A stretch of DNA of 64,000 nucleotides from Leptospira noguchii serovar Panama str. CZ214 (GTDB taxonomy: Bacteria; Spirochaetota; Leptospiria; Leptospirales; Leptospiraceae): assembly GCF_000306255.2 (NCBI RefSeq), contig NZ_AKWY02000016.1, positions 42,300 to 106,299 of the forward strand, in the 5' to 3' direction. The notes under the pieces are model-generated. The model was not told the DNA's origin, ran no database searches, and saw only the letters and a program-made list of their open reading frames with translations. This document shows, piece after piece, positions 18,351 through 35,370 of the stretch (position 1 is the stretch's first letter; every line of letters begins with the position of its first letter). Position numbers and translations under genes: made by a program.

Positions 18351-21300
18351 ATGAAATCGCTGGTTGAATTTTTTCTTTCTAAAAGTATATTTGTAAACCT
18401 TCTCACTTTTTTGGTCATTCTGATCGGCGGTTTTACCGCAGTGAAAATGAATCGAGAAGCATTTCCCAATATCAACTTTGATATTGTCAGTGTAGTTACT
18501 GTTTTTCCGGGAGCGTCTCCTTCGGAGATGGAAAAATTAGTCACAAAACCTTTAGAAGAAGCGATTCAAGAAGTGGATGGAATCAAAGAATTTAGATCTG
18601 CTTCAATTGAAAACCGCTCTGGTATCGTGATCACTTTGGATCCGGATTCTAAAAATACTCAGAAAGTTGTGGATAATATCAAGTCCGCAATCGATCGAGT
18701 GGAAGATCTACCGGAAGAAGTCGAAGATCCTATCGTCACAGAAATCACCACTTCAAGACAACCGGTCATCGAAATCAATATCAGTCTAAAATCAAACGAT
18801 TCTAGTATTGAAGCAGAAAAACGTCTGAAAGCTCAGGCAAAAATCGTAGAACAAGCATTAGAAGACATTTCGGGTGTAGCAAGAATTTCTAAACGAGGCT
18901 GGAGAGATACTGAGATGCAAGTGGATATAGATCCAGTTGCAATGTTTTCCAAATATCTCACAAGTCAAGACATCATCCTTGCATTAAAAAATCGTAATAT
19001 AAATTTTCCCGGAGGAAATATAGCGGGAAATCAAAAAGAAGTCATTTTAAGAACCATAGGAGAATTCGATTCTCCCAAAGAAATAGAAACAGTTCATGTA
19101 CGTTCCAACGAAGTCGGAAATTCAATTCGGATCGATAACGTCGCAAGAGTTACCGAAGGTCTAAAAGAAGCAGAATACTTAGACAAAGTAAACGGAAAAA
19201 AAACGATCGCTTTAACGGTAATCAAACGGGAAAAAGCGGACGCAATTCTTGTAGTAGACGAAGCCAAAAAAATTATAGAAGGGTTCGAAAAAAATTCTAA
19301 AAATGAATTTGAATACGCATTCGTTAACGACCTTTCCAAATATATCCGAAGAAGACTAGGTGTTTTACTTTCTAATGCGATCGGCGGGTTAATCTTAGTA
19401 ACCGCTTCCTTATTCTTGTTTTTAGGATGGAGAGTCGCTCTGATGACGGCGCTTGGGATTCCGGTTTCTTTCGGAGCCACATTCGTAATCATGGATTACT
19501 TAGGCCTTACACTCAATTTAATTTCCATGTTCGGGCTGATTATCGTAGTAGGGATCTTAGTCGATGATGCAATCATCATCTGCGAAAATGTCTATCGTTA
19601 TATGGAAGAAGGAATGCCCGCTTACGAAGCCGCGTTAAAAGGAACTAGTGAAGTAATCGATCCGGTTACGGCCACAGTAACCACCACTGTGGCGGCATTC
19701 GCTCCTATGCTTTTTATGACAGGAATTTTTGGAAAGTTCATCTATAGTATTCCGTTAGTAGTCATCATTGCATTACTCGCTTCTCTTTCAGAAGCATTTT
19801 TTATTTTGCCTTCTCATTTATACGATATCAATAAACACAAGTTTCATTCGGGTGAAATCAAAGAAGAAAGCGGGTGGTTTTATAAACTCAAAGTCAATTA
19901 TTACCTTCCACTCTTAAAATTTGCTCTTAAACATAGACTTCAGATTTTTATCTATTTGTTTACTATGCTAGTGGGAAGTTTTGCTCTTTTCGCAGTATTT
20001 GGAAAGTTTAAACTTTTTCCTGGATCTGTGGATATATTTCAGATCAAACTTACGAGTCAAACAGGGATGTCTCTTCAAGAGATGGAAAAATTTACTCATG
20101 TGATAGAGAACGAACTTGCTAAAATTTCCAAAGAGGAAATAGAAAATTATGTAACTAGAGTGGGAATCATCCAAAAAGATCCAAACGATCCATTTACCAA
20201 ACGAGGAAAACACTACGCTCAGGTTATGGTATATCTTACACCGGAAGAAAATAGAAAAAGAGGAACTGATAAAATCATATCGGAAGTAAGAGAAAAGACG
20301 ATTTGGCTTTTAAATGAAAAATCCGTAAAAATTTTAGAAGAAACCCGTAAAAAGGAAGCAGAAAAGAAAAAGGAAGAATATAAACCATTCAATCTCGAAA
20401 AGTTCCCTAGAGAATTTTCCAGATTTAAAGGACAACTTCTTGCTTTGGACTTTGAAAAAATTTCGGGTGGTCCTCCGGTTGGTAAACCTGTAGCAATTGA
20501 AATTAGAGGAGACGACTATGATACTCTAATTCGAATCGGGGAAGAATATAAATCCGTTATGGCAAAGGTTCCAGGGGTTACGGATATAGGAGACGATTTT
20601 AACGAAGGAAAAGACGAAATTAGAATTAAAGTAAATGAATCACTTGCATCCACTGCGGGAGTTTCCGTTTTTAAAGTAGCTCAAGCGATCAATACGGCAT
20701 TTCAAGGAACCGTAGCCACAAAAATAAAACGAGCCGATGAAGAAGTAGAAGTTAAGGTTCGTTTTCCGGAAGACGTCAGAAAATCGATAGGATCTTTGAA
20801 TAATATTTTTGTAAGTAATCAATTAGGAAAACTCATTCCAGTTTCCAGATTAATTAACTACGTAAGAGAACCTGGTTTTGCAAATATCAACCACCTAGAT
20901 GGAAAACGTCTACTTACGGTTACGGCTAACTTAGATGAAAGTAAAACAGATACAAGAAGAGCTAACGCGGAAATCGCAAAACTTTCCAAAGGAATCATAG
21001 ATAAATATCCAGGTTATCGGATGCGTTTTGGTGGAGAAAATAAAGATACCGAAGAATCTCTCGCTAGTTTAGGAAGAGCCTTTTTAGTTGCCTTTATCAT
21101 CATCTTTATGATTCTCGCCTCCCTCTTTCGTTCTTTGATTCAACCAGTAATCGTAGTTAGTTCAATTCCGTTTTCCTTAATCGGAGTCATTTTAGCGTTT
21201 GTTCTTCACGGTGAATACTTTGGCTTTCTGGCCTTTTTAGGAATCGTTGGGCTTGCGGGAGTTGTTGTAAACGATTCGATTGTTCTGGTAGATTTTGCAA

Positions 21301-21593
21301 ATCAACTCAAGTTGGAAAAACCTGGAGAAGATATAGATTCTATTTTAGTGGAAACAGGGCTGTTACGACTCAGACCCGTAGTTTTGACGACCGTGACTAC
21401 TGTGCTCGGTTTACTTCCAACTGCTTATGGAATCGGAGGGAAAGATCCTTTTCTAGTTCCAATGGCTCTTGCTTTCGGTTGGGGGCTTGCTTTTTCGTCC
21501 TTCTTAACTCTGGTCGCGGTTCCGGTTTTATATAAAACGGTTTATAACGTTCAGCTAAAAATGAATCGAATGCTTTTAAAATCCAAAAGATAA
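18351..21593 (+). CDS. RND-family efflux transporter (AcrB/HAE1-like)
   Basis: This 1080-residue inner membrane pump has the duplicated RND architecture. One membrane helix at the N-terminus ([20 protein letters not shown]) is followed by a large periplasmic porter domain, a block of helices near 335-500, a second porter domain and a final helix block near 900-1070. The proton-relay Asp pair is Asp405-Asp406 in [13 protein letters not shown], matching AcrB Asp407/408. No membrane-fusion or outer-membrane partner gene is adjacent. The substrate is unknown; drug, lipid or solvent export are all possible. It may share a transcript with def. Confidence 0.93.
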   Translation: MKSLVEFFLSKSIFVNLLTFLVILIGGFTAVKMNREAFPNINFDIVSVVTVFPGASPSEMEKLVTKPLEEAIQEVDGIKEFRSASIENRSGIVITLDPDSKNTQKVVDNIKSAIDRVEDLPEEVEDPIVTEITTSRQPVIEINISLKSNDSSIEAEKRLKAQAKIVEQALEDISGVARISKRGWRDTEMQVDIDPVAMFSKYLTSQDIILALKNRNINFPGGNIAGNQKEVILRTIGEFDSPKEIETVHVRSNEVGNSIRIDNVARVTEGLKEAEYLDKVNGKKTIALTVIKREKADAILVVDEAKKIIEGFEKNSKNEFEYAFVNDLSKYIRRRLGVLLSNAIGGLILVTASLFLFLGWRVALMTALGIPVSFGATFVIMDYLGLTLNLISMFGLIIVVGILVDDAIIICENVYRYMEEGMPAYEAALKGTSEVIDPVTATVTTTVAAFAPMLFMTGIFGKFIYSIPLVVIIALLASLSEAFFILPSHLYDINKHKFHSGEIKEESGWFYKLKVNYYLPLLKFALKHRLQIFIYLFTMLVGSFALFAVFGKFKLFPGSVDIFQIKLTSQTGMSLQEMEKFTHVIENELAKISKEEIENYVTRVGIIQKDPNDPFTKRGKHYAQVMVYLTPEENRKRGTDKIISEVREKTIWLLNEKSVKILEETRKKEAEKKKEEYKPFNLEKFPREFSRFKGQLLALDFEKISGGPPVGKPVAIEIRGDDYDTLIRIGEEYKSVMAKVPGVTDIGDDFNEGKDEIRIKVNESLASTAGVSVFKVAQAINTAFQGTVATKIKRADEEVEVKVRFPEDVRKSIGSLNNIFVSNQLGKLIPVSRLINYVREPGFANINHLDGKRLLTVTANLDESKTDTRRANAEIAKLSKGIIDKYPGYRMRFGGENKDTEESLASLGRAFLVAFIIIFMILASLFRSLIQPVIVVSSIPFSLIGVILAFVLHGEYFGFLAFLGIVGLAGVVVNDSIVLVDFANQLKLEKPGEDIDSILVETGLLRLRPVVLTTVTTVLGLLPTAYGIGGKDPFLVPMALAFGWGLAFSSFLTLVAVPVLYKTVYNVQLKMNRMLLKSKR

Positions 21594-21606
21594 GAACCTA
21601 AATTAT

Positions 21607-21669
21607 TTTGTGTTAGTTCCTATATTTTAGAATAGACCTTTGACTTTGTGTTAGTACTTACATTTTAGA
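21607..21669. repeat. Two imperfect 25-bp direct repeats at convergent gene ends
   Basis: TTTGTGTTAGT followed by a CTTACATTTTAGA-like end occurs at 21607-21631 and 21645-21669 (22 of 25 matches). The second copy overlaps the end of the PepSY gene. Read on the minus strand, both resemble degenerate copies of the dispersed AAAATGTGGGAACTAC motif seen elsewhere in the window. Confidence 0.6.
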
Positions 21670-22763
21670 GAAACCAGTCTTTCGTTTTTTCTTTTTTCTT
21701 GTGAGTTCCGTTTTGAAACCAAAATTCCAATTCCGGAAATATATAAAACCCCAGGACTCAAGCCTAAAATTACCCAGAGAATTTTAGTGACCATTCCCCC
21801 AAAAGTACCATAATGAATTGGTCGAAACGAATCTATAATTTTATAAAACAAATTTTCATTAGAAAGATTAAAGATTTCTAATAAATTTCCGGATTCCGGA
21901 TCAAAACGAACATAAGAACCGAACCTACTTCGAAACGGATTCGTTGGTTTTTCGGTTCCGTAAAATTGAATCGGATCATTTTTATGATGATGAGGAAAAG
22001 AAACAAACCCAGTCTGAAATTCAGGGACTTGTGTTTTAATTTCTTTTAACAGCGAATCTACGGAAACCGATTCCTTAAAGAACTTTCCGACCTTTCTTTC
22101 TTCTTGCGAAAACAAAAGACCTACTATTGCCTGAGCATTCCACCAAGCACCCGTAAATCCTAAAGAGATATTAAACACCAAAGAAAATATTCCAACCAAT
22201 TTATGAAGATCTGAAAAATAAGTTCTAAACGATTGATTTGTTCTCAGTCGGAATAAATTTTGCCAAATGTTTCGATAAAGAATCATTCCACTGATTCCTT
22301 GAAAAATAAATATAACTCCGAACAATCCAGTCAAAAAATATCCGAAACTACCCATAAACAAACTATAATGTAGTTTTAACATCCAACCGTAAAAAGAGTC
22401 GGATCGATTTTCCGAAAGTACTCCTAAAATTTTTCCAGTATAAGGGTTTAATAAAATTACCGATTCTTTTTTATCTTTAGAATCTAAAAAATGCAGCCAA
22501 ACTTGATCTGGCTGATTTTGTTTTTCTGATAATAACCAGCCAGCTAACGCATGGGGAGGAAGCTCCTGACGTAACTTTGTTCGAAGTGTATCTATAGACA
22601 AACGTTCCTTACCAGCAGATACATACCACCGGCTTGGATTCAACAGTTGATCGATTTCATTTCCAAAAACTAATAAAGAACCGCTAAGACCAACTACAAC
22701 TAAAAATAATCCAGTAGAAATTCCTAATATAGAATGTAGTTTATACAGTTTCTTTCGATTCAT
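21651..22763 (-). CDS. PepSY-associated transmembrane protein (PiuB-like)
   Basis: This 370-residue inner-membrane protein has a helix near the N-terminus ([30 protein letters not shown]), a pair in the middle (about 137-160 and 188-210), and one near the C-terminus ([21 protein letters not shown]). Soluble PepSY-like segments lie between. The family is often linked to iron or siderophore reduction; no TonB receptor or Fur box can be identified here, so that role is from family knowledge only. It is a single gene, convergent with the RND pump. Confidence 0.8.
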   Translation of the reverse strand: MNRKKLYKLHSILGISTGLFLVVVGLSGSLLVFGNEIDQLLNPSRWYVSAGKERLSIDTLRTKLRQELPPHALAGWLLSEKQNQPDQVWLHFLDSKDKKESVILLNPYTGKILGVLSENRSDSFYGWMLKLHYSLFMGSFGYFLTGLFGVIFIFQGISGMILYRNIWQNLFRLRTNQSFRTYFSDLHKLVGIFSLVFNISLGFTGAWWNAQAIVGLLFSQEERKVGKFFKESVSVDSLLKEIKTQVPEFQTGFVSFPHHHKNDPIQFYGTEKPTNPFRSRFGSYVRFDPESGNLLEIFNLSNENLFYKIIDSFRPIHYGTFGGMVTKILWVILGLSPGVLYISGIGILVSKRNSQEKRKNERLVSLKCKY

Positions 22764-23668
22764 ATAAAACTTTACTCAATGAATTCAAAATCAAGACTCC
22801 CATTTCACTAATAGTTCAAATACACAAAGAAGGATTTATCGAATTCCCCGTATTTCTAAGAACAAATAAGAAACGTTAAGAAACAGTGATTTTTCATTAT
22901 AAGTCAAATTATGATTTTAGGTCTCAACATCAATAAAAAACCTGGGCGCTTGAGGTTATTTAAGGAATCTATTTTTTAAAAGTTTTAATTTAACGTGAAA
23001 ACAAAACCAATGAAAAGAGCTATGATGGTCGTAACTTCGTCCAGAAACAAACCTGCAGATTAAACAGCCTGTTATTTAGAAGGGATGATTGAAAACAAAA
23101 AAGTAGCGTGACTTACACCCTTGGAACTTCCTCCTGAAGTTTTTGTCGTAACTTCAAAGTAATGCATCCTTACTACTCGAACGCATAAAAATAATACTAT
23201 TTTGAGTTTGTTTCAAAACTTAGAAGTGGGATTTCATTCAAAAAAGCCAATAATTCCGGGTAATAACAAAACAGTGTATTTCCCACGTTTTTTAAATTTA
23301 TCTGTAAAATATAAATTCGTGGTAGTTCCCGCATTTCAAGAATCAAGATGATTTTTCAATTCTACATTCACTTTAAATTCAATTACTGGAAACGTAATAG
23401 TTCCCACGAATTACTTCCCTTGATGCTGTTTGAAAGAATTTTTTACAATGCAGTTCATATAGATCTGATTTTGTAGAAGAAGTTATTTGGGACAAGGCTT
23501 GATTTTCTTACGTGAATCCACGCTAAAATAACATGAGTTCGACCATGATTCATTTTTCTGAAAAAGTTTGAGATCTGAACTTTACACTTTACAGATCGAT
23601 TCCTAAAATGTGGGAACTCATACGTTTAGAAAATTCTTTCTAGTTTACTCGCGCCAAACTCAAGTTAT
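22764..23668. other. AT-rich intergenic region with dispersed short repeats
   Basis: No gene is credible in these 905 bases. They hold two copies of GTCGTAACTTC (23028 and 23142 areas) and degenerate copies of the dispersed motif. These include GGTAGTTCCCGCATTTC near 23321, AGTTCCCACGAA at 23399 and AAAATGTGGGAACTCA ending near 23620. The promoter of the PepSY gene should lie near 22770-22850 but none is convincing by eye. Confidence 0.6.
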
Positions 23669-24361
23669 TTAGTGAAGAGGTCTAATATCTCCGGATTCCT
23701 GTAAAGGTCCTCCGCAAAGAACTATCTTATTTTCTATTCTACAATGTCTTTTGGAATGATCAAAAGAAGAATACATCACCCCTTCTGCAGAATTTTTTTC
23801 GTCCTGAAAATCTCCTTCATAGATACTCGTATCCGGAAAACGTACTTTTCCAGGACCAATCATTTTTCCCATTTCAAAGATTCCTTCTAACATAGCCCCA
23901 TTTTTAAAAATATAAGTCCCCTTTCCATCTCTCAAGTCGTCTTTAAAACTTCCTTCAAATCGATCCCCATTTTTATATTTCATTCTTCCCGAGCCGTTTC
24001 TAAGATCATTCACAAAAGAACCGCTATATTCATCATCGTTATCATAAATATAAACACCTGTTCCAGAAACACAATCCCCTTGAACACAACCTCGAATTCG
24101 ATCTGTTTCCATAGGCGTGGATCGAGAGGAGGAAGACGATTCTGCTTGTTCTTCTTTTACTTCACTCTCCTTATAAGAAGAACTTCCGGCACCATCATCT
24201 GCAGATTCGTTAGACATCATCCTTTTATCGCCAGAAGTACACTGCACTACAATTAGGATAAGGAACATAACTTCGAAAAATTTGTTACGGGAAATTTCAA
24301 TTGAAAAAGTAGTACTAATTTTTTTTAAAATCAAATTTAAAAGCTGTTTCCATAGAATCAT
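23669..24361 (-). CDS. MORN-repeat lipoprotein
   Basis: The mature part contains about five MORN-type repeats of roughly 23 residues (for example [19 protein letters not shown] and [18 protein letters not shown]). MORN repeats form beta-hairpin stacks that bind lipids or proteins. Before them lie a hydrophobic stretch and Cys (FLILIVVQC), which look like a spirochete lipobox, then a Ser/Glu-rich linker. The start is uncertain: an ATG at 24445 and one at 24268 are also possible. The latter would leave too short a signal, and none has a clear ribosome site. Predicted surface or periplasmic lipoprotein, function unknown. Confidence 0.75.
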   Translation of the reverse strand: MILWKQLLNLILKKISTTFSIEISRNKFFEVMFLILIVVQCTSGDKRMMSNESADDGAGSSSYKESEVKEEQAESSSSSRSTPMETDRIRGCVQGDCVSGTGVYIYDNDDEYSGSFVNDLRNGSGRMKYKNGDRFEGSFKDDLRDGKGTYIFKNGAMLEGIFEMGKMIGPGKVRFPDTSIYEGDFQDEKNSAEGVMYSSFDHSKRHCRIENKIVLCGGPLQESGDIRPLH

Positions 24362-24800
24362 ATTTTTTGAATACGAAATAAATACGTTTGCTCTTACAAA
24401 CATGGTCAAAATTTTATTTATCCACGCTGAATCTGTCAAACTCAATTCTTTAAGAATAAGAATCAGTAAGTTTCATTGTCGATTGATAAAAAAGAATTTC
24501 GAATCATATTATCATTTTAAGAACTGTTAGTAATATCCGATCTAACATTCATTTTTATTTCGTTTTTGTAAAATGATCTTCACAGTTTTTAGACATAAGT
24601 TCGAAAATTGATTCCTTAAAAAATAGAAATTAGCACACCTAACGCAAGTTCGTCTAAAAATACAAAAAATCTTTTTGAATCATGAGTGATCCTTTTAAAT
24701 TTACAGTCTTCATTACCCTGGTGTTCGGGTAGATTACCAAATAATTAGAATTTCAATTTTTAAATTGTTCCTAAACGAATATGAATTCGTCTAAAAATAA

Positions 24801-24970
24801 GAGTTCCCACAATTTCAGGATTAAACTGTAAATCTCAGATTGTAAGAGTTCCCACAATTTCAGGATTAAACTGTAAATCTCAGATTGTAAGAGTTCCCAC
24901 AATTTCAGGATTAAACTGTAAATCTCAGATTGTAAGAGTTCCTACAGTTTCAGAATTAAACTGCAACACT
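24801..24970. repeat. 45-bp tandem repeat (VNTR-like), three perfect copies plus a degenerate fourth
   Basis: Units begin at 24801, 24846 and 24891 and are identical over 45 bases; a fourth, diverged and shorter, begins at 24936. Each unit starts GAGTTCCCACAATTTCAGGA, which contains the reverse complement of the dispersed TGTGGGAACT core. It lies in the spacer between the MORN and RRM genes. Leptospiral strain-typing loci have units of this size; I cannot say whether this is one of them. Confidence 0.95.
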
Positions 24971-25066
24971 TAGTTCATATTTTAGAATGAACAAATAAAA
25001 GTGAAATGATTGGAATATAGAAAGCAAAATCTCAGCCCATTTCGACAATACAAACTTGCTTTCAGA

Positions 25067-25098
25067 AAAGGGAGAAAAACAACCGTCTTTCTCCCTTT
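25067..25098 (-). terminator. Hairpin terminator downstream of RRM gene
   Basis: Perfect 11-base arms AAAGGGAGAAA and TTTCTCCCTTT are separated by 10 bases and lie 6 bases after the stop of the minus-strand RRM gene. The lower stem ends in a T run on the transcript. The position and the GGGAG core support an intrinsic terminator. Confidence 0.75.
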
Positions 25099-25104
25099 AA
25101 AAGA

Positions 25105-25380
25105 TCAATATCTAGATCTGGATTTTTCTGGAAAAGGCTTTTTGGGAAGAGCTTCGTTAACTTTAATTTCTCTTCCACGGATTTGAGTTCCGTTTAAGCC
25201 GTCAATTGCTGCATTTCCTTCATCTTTGTTCGCCATTTCCACAAATGCTAATCCCCGGGATTTGCCGGAAAGCTTATCAGTGATGATGCGTACAGAGGTT
25301 ACTTCTCCAAAAGATTCAAATGCTTTACGGAGGTCGTCTTCGGTTGCCTGATAGGCGAGGTTGCCTATATAAATGTTCAT
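25105..25380 (-). CDS. RRM-domain RNA-binding protein
   Basis: This 91-residue protein is a single RNA recognition motif with RNP2 (IYIGNL, residues 3-8) and RNP1 (KSRGLAFVEM, 40-49) intact and a short basic tail (PEKSRSRY). Such small RRM proteins in bacteria bind single-stranded RNA and are often cold- or stress-linked; the target is unknown. It is a single gene with its own hairpin terminator. The roughly 170 bases upstream (25381-25555) are richer in GC than the surrounding spacer, which could mean a structured leader. Confidence 0.93.
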   Translation of the reverse strand: MNIYIGNLAYQATEDDLRKAFESFGEVTSVRIITDKLSGKSRGLAFVEMANKDEGNAAIDGLNGTQIRGREIKVNEALPKKPFPEKSRSRY

Positions 25381-25956
25381 GAGAAAGGGTCCTTACTAAA
25401 AATTACTGGCTCCTAAATTTCAATAGAATGCAAGGCGAGACCAATCAATCGGCGGGATTCGGAGAGAAATGACCTTTCCTGGTGCTCTATTATTTAAAAG
25501 TTCTCAACTGACCCGGGAAAAGGCAGCTTAAGATTCCAGTCGCGCTTACGGTAATCATAGTCAAAAAATTGTCAAGAAAATCTCATATTTTACGAATTGA
25601 CTTTAGGAAAAACAGATTTAGATTTTTAGCCCTCATCAATACCGTAAAATCGGGTTATAACTTGAATACAAGGTGTTTCTAAACATAAGATTTTTGATTT
25701 TTACTAAATTTCTCCCATTTTTCTAATTTTTATTCCTAAATTTAGACTTATAAAAAATAAAACCAAAAAGATACAAAACAAAGAATTGCTCTCAATTTTT
25801 TTAAATTCGATTAAAATTGCATTAAGATCAAAAATCTGATCGTTTATAACAACATTCAAACTATGAAAGTTTTAATTTTATTCAGAAACTTTAGAATCGA
25901 ATTATATCTCTCTACTTATTTCTAAAGAGAGAATAGGATCAAATTGAAAACAATAA

Positions 25957-26044
25957 AGTTGCTGAAAAATTAATTCTCCATTTGTTTCTGTTTTACGGAA
26001 ATGGTCGATTGAAGCGGTTTTGTTAATCGCCATTTTTAACAACT
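25957..26044. repeat. Palindromic element, family 1 (copy A)
   Basis: The terminal arms AGTTGCTGAAAAAT and ATTTTTAACAACT are inverted repeats 88 bases apart end to end. The left 20 bases and part of the interior match the reverse complement of the element at 34807-34889. A 67-codon frame running through it is best read as chance. Confidence 0.6.
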
Positions 26045-26120
26045 CTATCCTTTCCCAAGATAAAAATACGAAAATGTCAAAACCCATTCTGAAAAGTTGA
26101 ATCAATCTAACTTTTTTAGT

Positions 26121-26200
26121 TTATATAGCATTTAAAAAACTAAATCATTTCCAAAACTGGAAACACATTTCAATAAAAATTCACGATACTCAATTTTATA
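26121..26200. repeat. Degenerate copy of palindromic element, family 2
   Basis: The right end, TACTCAATTTTATA followed by AAGATCAGTAA, matches the right end of the element at 34650-34720 and its flank (TACTCAATTTGATA then GAGATCAGTAA). The left end is decayed. Confidence 0.4.
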
Positions 26201-26632
26201 AAGATCAGTAATTTTAAATCTAGAAAAAATTTATGTTTTAGTTTAAAAACTTATTTAAACTATTTATTCAATAAATATAATATTTAAAAATTAGAATAAC
26301 GGCTATTTAAAATCGAAAAAATTATTTTTCTTCAAAAATTAAAGAATGATTTTGAAAATTTTTTAACTCTTTCAATAAAAATTTTAGATCTACATCTTGT
26401 TAGGCGAAATACTTAAGTATATCCTATGACAAACCCTATCCAATTTTAAATCAAATTGGAATATTCTTTACATTTCAAAACGTTTTTTATTATTAATCCG
26501 TCTTTTTAAAAACTTATCAACATTTATAAACAATAATTCAACAAAAGAATTTTCGTTGATAAAAAATTCATCTACTTATATTCAAAAATGGACTTAGAAA
26601 GGCTACAAAGACATTAAAGGAATCGCAAAAAA

Positions 26633-28228
<1,596 letters not shown>

Positions 28229-28416
28229 AAACTTTAGTCTTTCTAAAAATGTGGGAACTACACAAAAATTGAATCACATTTTAGAATTGCTCGAAAGTTC
28301 ACAAATTCCTAAATGCGACTTAATTTGTAGAAACTACTTCAGTTTATTAAAAATTTATAAAGAATTATCGCGTAAAATTCTTTGAGGTTTGGAGACTAAC
28401 TCTTAATCAAAAGAAC

Positions 28417-28487
28417 TATAAAATAGAGTACCAAAAATCTGTCATTAAACTAGATTTGTTTCAAAATCTTAAATACTCTATTTTATA
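28417..28487. repeat. Palindromic element, family 2 (perfect 14-bp inverted arms)
   Basis: Arms TATAAAATAGAGTA and TACTCTATTTTATA are perfect reverse complements, giving an element of 71 bases. The element at 34650-34720 has exactly the same length and related ends. It lies downstream of the SARP-like gene and could fold into a hairpin in RNA. The remaining spacer 28229-28544 holds a dispersed TGTGGGAACT motif at 28250. Confidence 0.7.
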
Positions 28488-28544
28488 AGGTCAATAACGT
28501 AGCTTTTAAAAAGTTTTCAATTCCGATTCATTATTGAAATTGAT

Positions 28545-28829
28545 TCAACGTTTTTTCCATTTATTTTTTCTAAGTTCTTTCCAATTTTTATTTCGATCTC
28601 TCGAATAACCTTTATCATCCCAATGAGTCGGAAGCATTCGGTAAGATCGTTTACTTCTGGGTCTAATTTTAATCCACGATCTGCCTTCTAATTCCCAATC
28701 GATATCGAAAGTTTTTCTGAGTTCATTTGTAGTCTGAACTTTTTGAAAATAAGACAGACGATAACCAAATTTGGTTCGCCAAGGGAACTGTAATTTTTTA
28801 AAATTAATATACATCACTAACTTCTCCAA
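28545..28829 (-). CDS. Small basic hypothetical protein
   Basis: This 94-residue protein is rich in Lys, Arg, Trp and Tyr (SYRMLPTHWDDKGYSRDRNK), with a pI well above neutral, no signal peptide and no membrane segment. The composition is not what random AT-rich frames give, which supports a real gene, but I do not recognise a family. It stands alone in a spacer between the SARP-like gene and an exported protein gene. A nucleic-acid-binding role would fit the charge but is a guess. Confidence 0.5.
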   Translation of the reverse strand: MEKLVMYINFKKLQFPWRTKFGYRLSYFQKVQTTNELRKTFDIDWELEGRSWIKIRPRSKRSYRMLPTHWDDKGYSRDRNKNWKELRKNKWKKR

Positions 28830-28944
28830 AATGAAGTTAGTGATTATTAAATTCCTTTTTCATAATATACTGCCTATACCTTATTTTTACACTTTACAAA
28901 TTGAAAACCATTTTTTAATAAATATGGTTTTGTAAAAACAATTT

Positions 28945-29696
<752 letters not shown>

Positions 29697-29728
29697 CCGG
29701 GAAAAGATCAGGTCAATGAAAAAATAGA

Positions 29729-30601
29729 CTATTTTCTCTCCAAAGCATACGAACGTTCTGGCACAGTCAGATAAGAAGAAATTTCACCCGTATCTTCCCT
29801 AAGTCTTGTGTTTTGATTGAACGTATCTAAAATGATCTTTCCATCTTGTACAAAGTTATAGAGATAATTTCCAGGTTTCATTTTTTTAATGAGAGTAAAT
29901 ATTTCCTTTTCCTTTTTTAAAATGTCTTCCTCTGGATCCCAATGATTGAAGTCTCCCACAAGAGCAACCACCTCCGCATCCGGAGCGTAAATTCTAAATT
30001 CTACAGTTCTATATTCCAACTCCTCATAGGGAGAATCTTCCAAAATCCGAGTGGTCACCAATTTATTTGGTCCGCTTGGAATCGCAATCAACTTAGAAAC
30101 CAAAGAGCCGTCTCCGTCTTCCACCGAATCGGAGTTAGACGGATCATGGGTAAATAATCCGTCCACCCTAAATTTATATTCTAATATTTTGAGTTCTTCC
30201 CGAATCGTATCCCTACTCTCCGGATCAAATACAGTATAAAAAACTCCGTGATCGTTTTTTTTCAAAGGAATACATCTCCAGAGAGAGAAATTTCCACAAA
30301 CGGAAACTTCTTCGTTTTCGATTCCTTCAAAAGTAAATAAAATCCCTCGGTTAAGAAGTTTTCCAGTTTCCAAGGTTAAAGAAGAATCTATATAACGAAT
30401 GTATCTAGGAGCCACCGCTCTTTTCAATTTTTCCATCTGCCAGTAATAATAAATTTTTTCTTTTTCTACTGGTTCCAAAAAATCTTCGTAGTCTTCCGAT
30501 GAAAAGGAACCGATCCAATTTCCTGCATCGTCGGCACCGATGGCTACACTGATCGTTAGAAGTAATACTAATAAAATTTTTATCTTAGGGATGAATTTCA
30601 T
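29729..30601 (-). CDS. Exported protein with two glycogen-binding (CBM48/E-set)-like domains
   Basis: From the ATG at 30601 the protein has a signal peptide (KIKILLVLLLTISVAIGA) and about 290 residues. The C-terminal part (VEFRIYAPDAEVVALVGDFN then HWDPEEDILKK) is a clear AMPK/CBM48-type E-set domain with the VGDFNHW signature. An earlier segment (VSVCGNFSLWRCIPLKKND) looks like a diverged second copy. Such domains bind alpha-glucans or act as structural modules. An in-frame ATG at 30691 is also possible, but the signal peptide favours 30601. It probably sits in the periplasm or on the surface. It is divergent from the large TPR gene. Confidence 0.75.
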   Translation of the reverse strand: MKFIPKIKILLVLLLTISVAIGADDAGNWIGSFSSEDYEDFLEPVEKEKIYYYWQMEKLKRAVAPRYIRYIDSSLTLETGKLLNRGILFTFEGIENEEVSVCGNFSLWRCIPLKKNDHGVFYTVFDPESRDTIREELKILEYKFRVDGLFTHDPSNSDSVEDGDGSLVSKLIAIPSGPNKLVTTRILEDSPYEELEYRTVEFRIYAPDAEVVALVGDFNHWDPEEDILKKEKEIFTLIKKMKPGNYLYNFVQDGKIILDTFNQNTRLREDTGEISSYLTVPERSYALERK

Positions 30602-30789
30602 TCTGAATAGAAGTTCGATCAGTTTTCTAAAAAGCATAAGGCAAATCCGAAATCGGTTCGTAAGAAATGGAATAGAGTCTAAATTATACATAAAAAAAAT
30701 TTTTAGTTCGAATCGAGTTTATGCGTTCTAGAGATAGTTTTTTCCTTGGAGAATTGAAAAGCCTACCGATATAATCTAACAGAAATATC

Positions 30790-34308
<3,519 letters not shown>

Positions 34309-34649
34309 GAGTTGTTTCTTAATAATCTTCAAGTTCTTTAAAATTAAATTTCAAAAAAAATCTTATATAACTTAAAACGAATTTGTTACTAAATCCGTAT
34401 TTCTAAAAACCTTAAGTATTGAAAAAATTCAAGATTTTGTATATACTATCTTTTTAATAAGAAAATTTTCGAGTAAGTTTTTTTGGACTGTAGATCGTTT
34501 TAAATTTTCTGTAAAAAACTTATGAAATCAACGAAAAACTTCATAAAAATCCTAACGCGAATTTCGGTTTATACGTGAAACGAAGAAGAATATTTTAAAT
34601 CATTCAATCGAATAATTTTTATCGATAAGAATTTGATTACTAATAACTA

Positions 34650-34720
34650 TATAATAAAGTACCTAATATTTTGCATGGGATCAGTAGTTTGTGATAAAAT
34701 TAACAGTACTCAATTTGATA
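34650..34720. repeat. Palindromic element, family 2 (second copy)
   Basis: It is 71 bases long, the same as the copy at 28417-28487. It begins TATAATAAAGTACC and ends TACTCAATTTGATA; arms are imperfect inverted repeats, and the ACC after the left arm is shared. Confidence 0.55.
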
Positions 34721-34806
34721 GAGATCAGTAAGACTTTATTTGTTTTTTTGAATCTAAACATAATATTTTTATAATATTATTACATTTTCAATTTTATTAC
34801 AAATGA

Positions 34807-34889
34807 AGTTGTTGAATAATTTCCAGTTCGGATCAACGAAATTGTTTCTATGAAATAGAAATTTGTGGGGAATTAATTTTTCAACAACT
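34807..34889. repeat. Palindromic element, family 1 (copy B)
   Basis: Perfect 10-base arms AGTTGTTGAA and TTCAACAACT bound an 83-base element. The reverse complement shares AGTTG-TGAAAAATTAATTC at one end with the copy at 25957. The flank CTCTAATC is shared with the copy near 48620. Confidence 0.65.
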
Positions 34890-35082
34890 CTAATCTAACG
34901 TGAATTTGACGTAAGAAAATCTGGGCGAATAAAAAATCCAATGCTGTTCTCTATATCATAACCAACCCCACAAGTTGATAGGAATTTAGAATCAAAATTG
35001 AACTCAGCAAAAACCTTTCCTGAACTCAGCGTCTCGCTTCTACGGTCGCTCAACAGGTCGCGTTGGAAACTAAAGCACAACA

Positions 35083-35370
35083 CTCTCTATGAATCGCGTT
35101 GTAGGCTCAAAAACACACATTTTTCAAGTGTTCCGACAAGAATGAGTATTTTTACTTGCAAAAAGTATGTTTTTCTGATAGAGAAAAGTCTTCCGAACTT
35201 CTCCACCTCCGCCCCCACCCAAAACGTGGGAAAACTCAGCAGAACGCTCTCTATGGATCGCGTTCTAGGATGGGAACTCAGTTTTACAGAGGATTTGTCG
35301 TAATTCCCACAGATTTAATATTGAGATCCAAATACTTGTGGATAAGGTTATGTCTCTCTATGGATCGCAG
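35083..35370. repeat. Three interspersed CTCTCTATGGATCGCG-type motifs
   Basis: Copies at 35083-35100, 35248-35263 and 35354-35370 differ by a few bases; a weaker fourth (CTCTATGGAT) is at 35477. Spacing is irregular (about 165 and 106), so this is not a simple tandem array. Confidence 0.6.

Larger units (their letters stand above)
25381..26632. other. Long AT-rich intergenic region with two palindromic repeat elements
   Basis: No credible gene is seen in 1252 bases. The part next to the RRM gene is more GC-rich and probably holds its promoter and leader. From about 25600 it becomes very AT-rich. It contains a palindromic element at 25957-26044 and a degenerate copy of a second element ending near 26200. 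Confidence 0.6.

Noticed and set aside
24801..24970. CRISPR array
   Set aside because: Repeats are directly adjacent with no spacers and no cas genes; it is a tandem repeat.
25540..25580. Sigma-70 promoter for the RRM gene (TTGACA with TATGAT)
   Set aside because: The two hexamers are only about 10 bases apart, too close for a standard promoter.
25902..26105. 67-codon minus-strand frame
   Set aside because: It runs through the palindromic family 1 element, has no ribosome site and shows no domain; best explained by the repeat.
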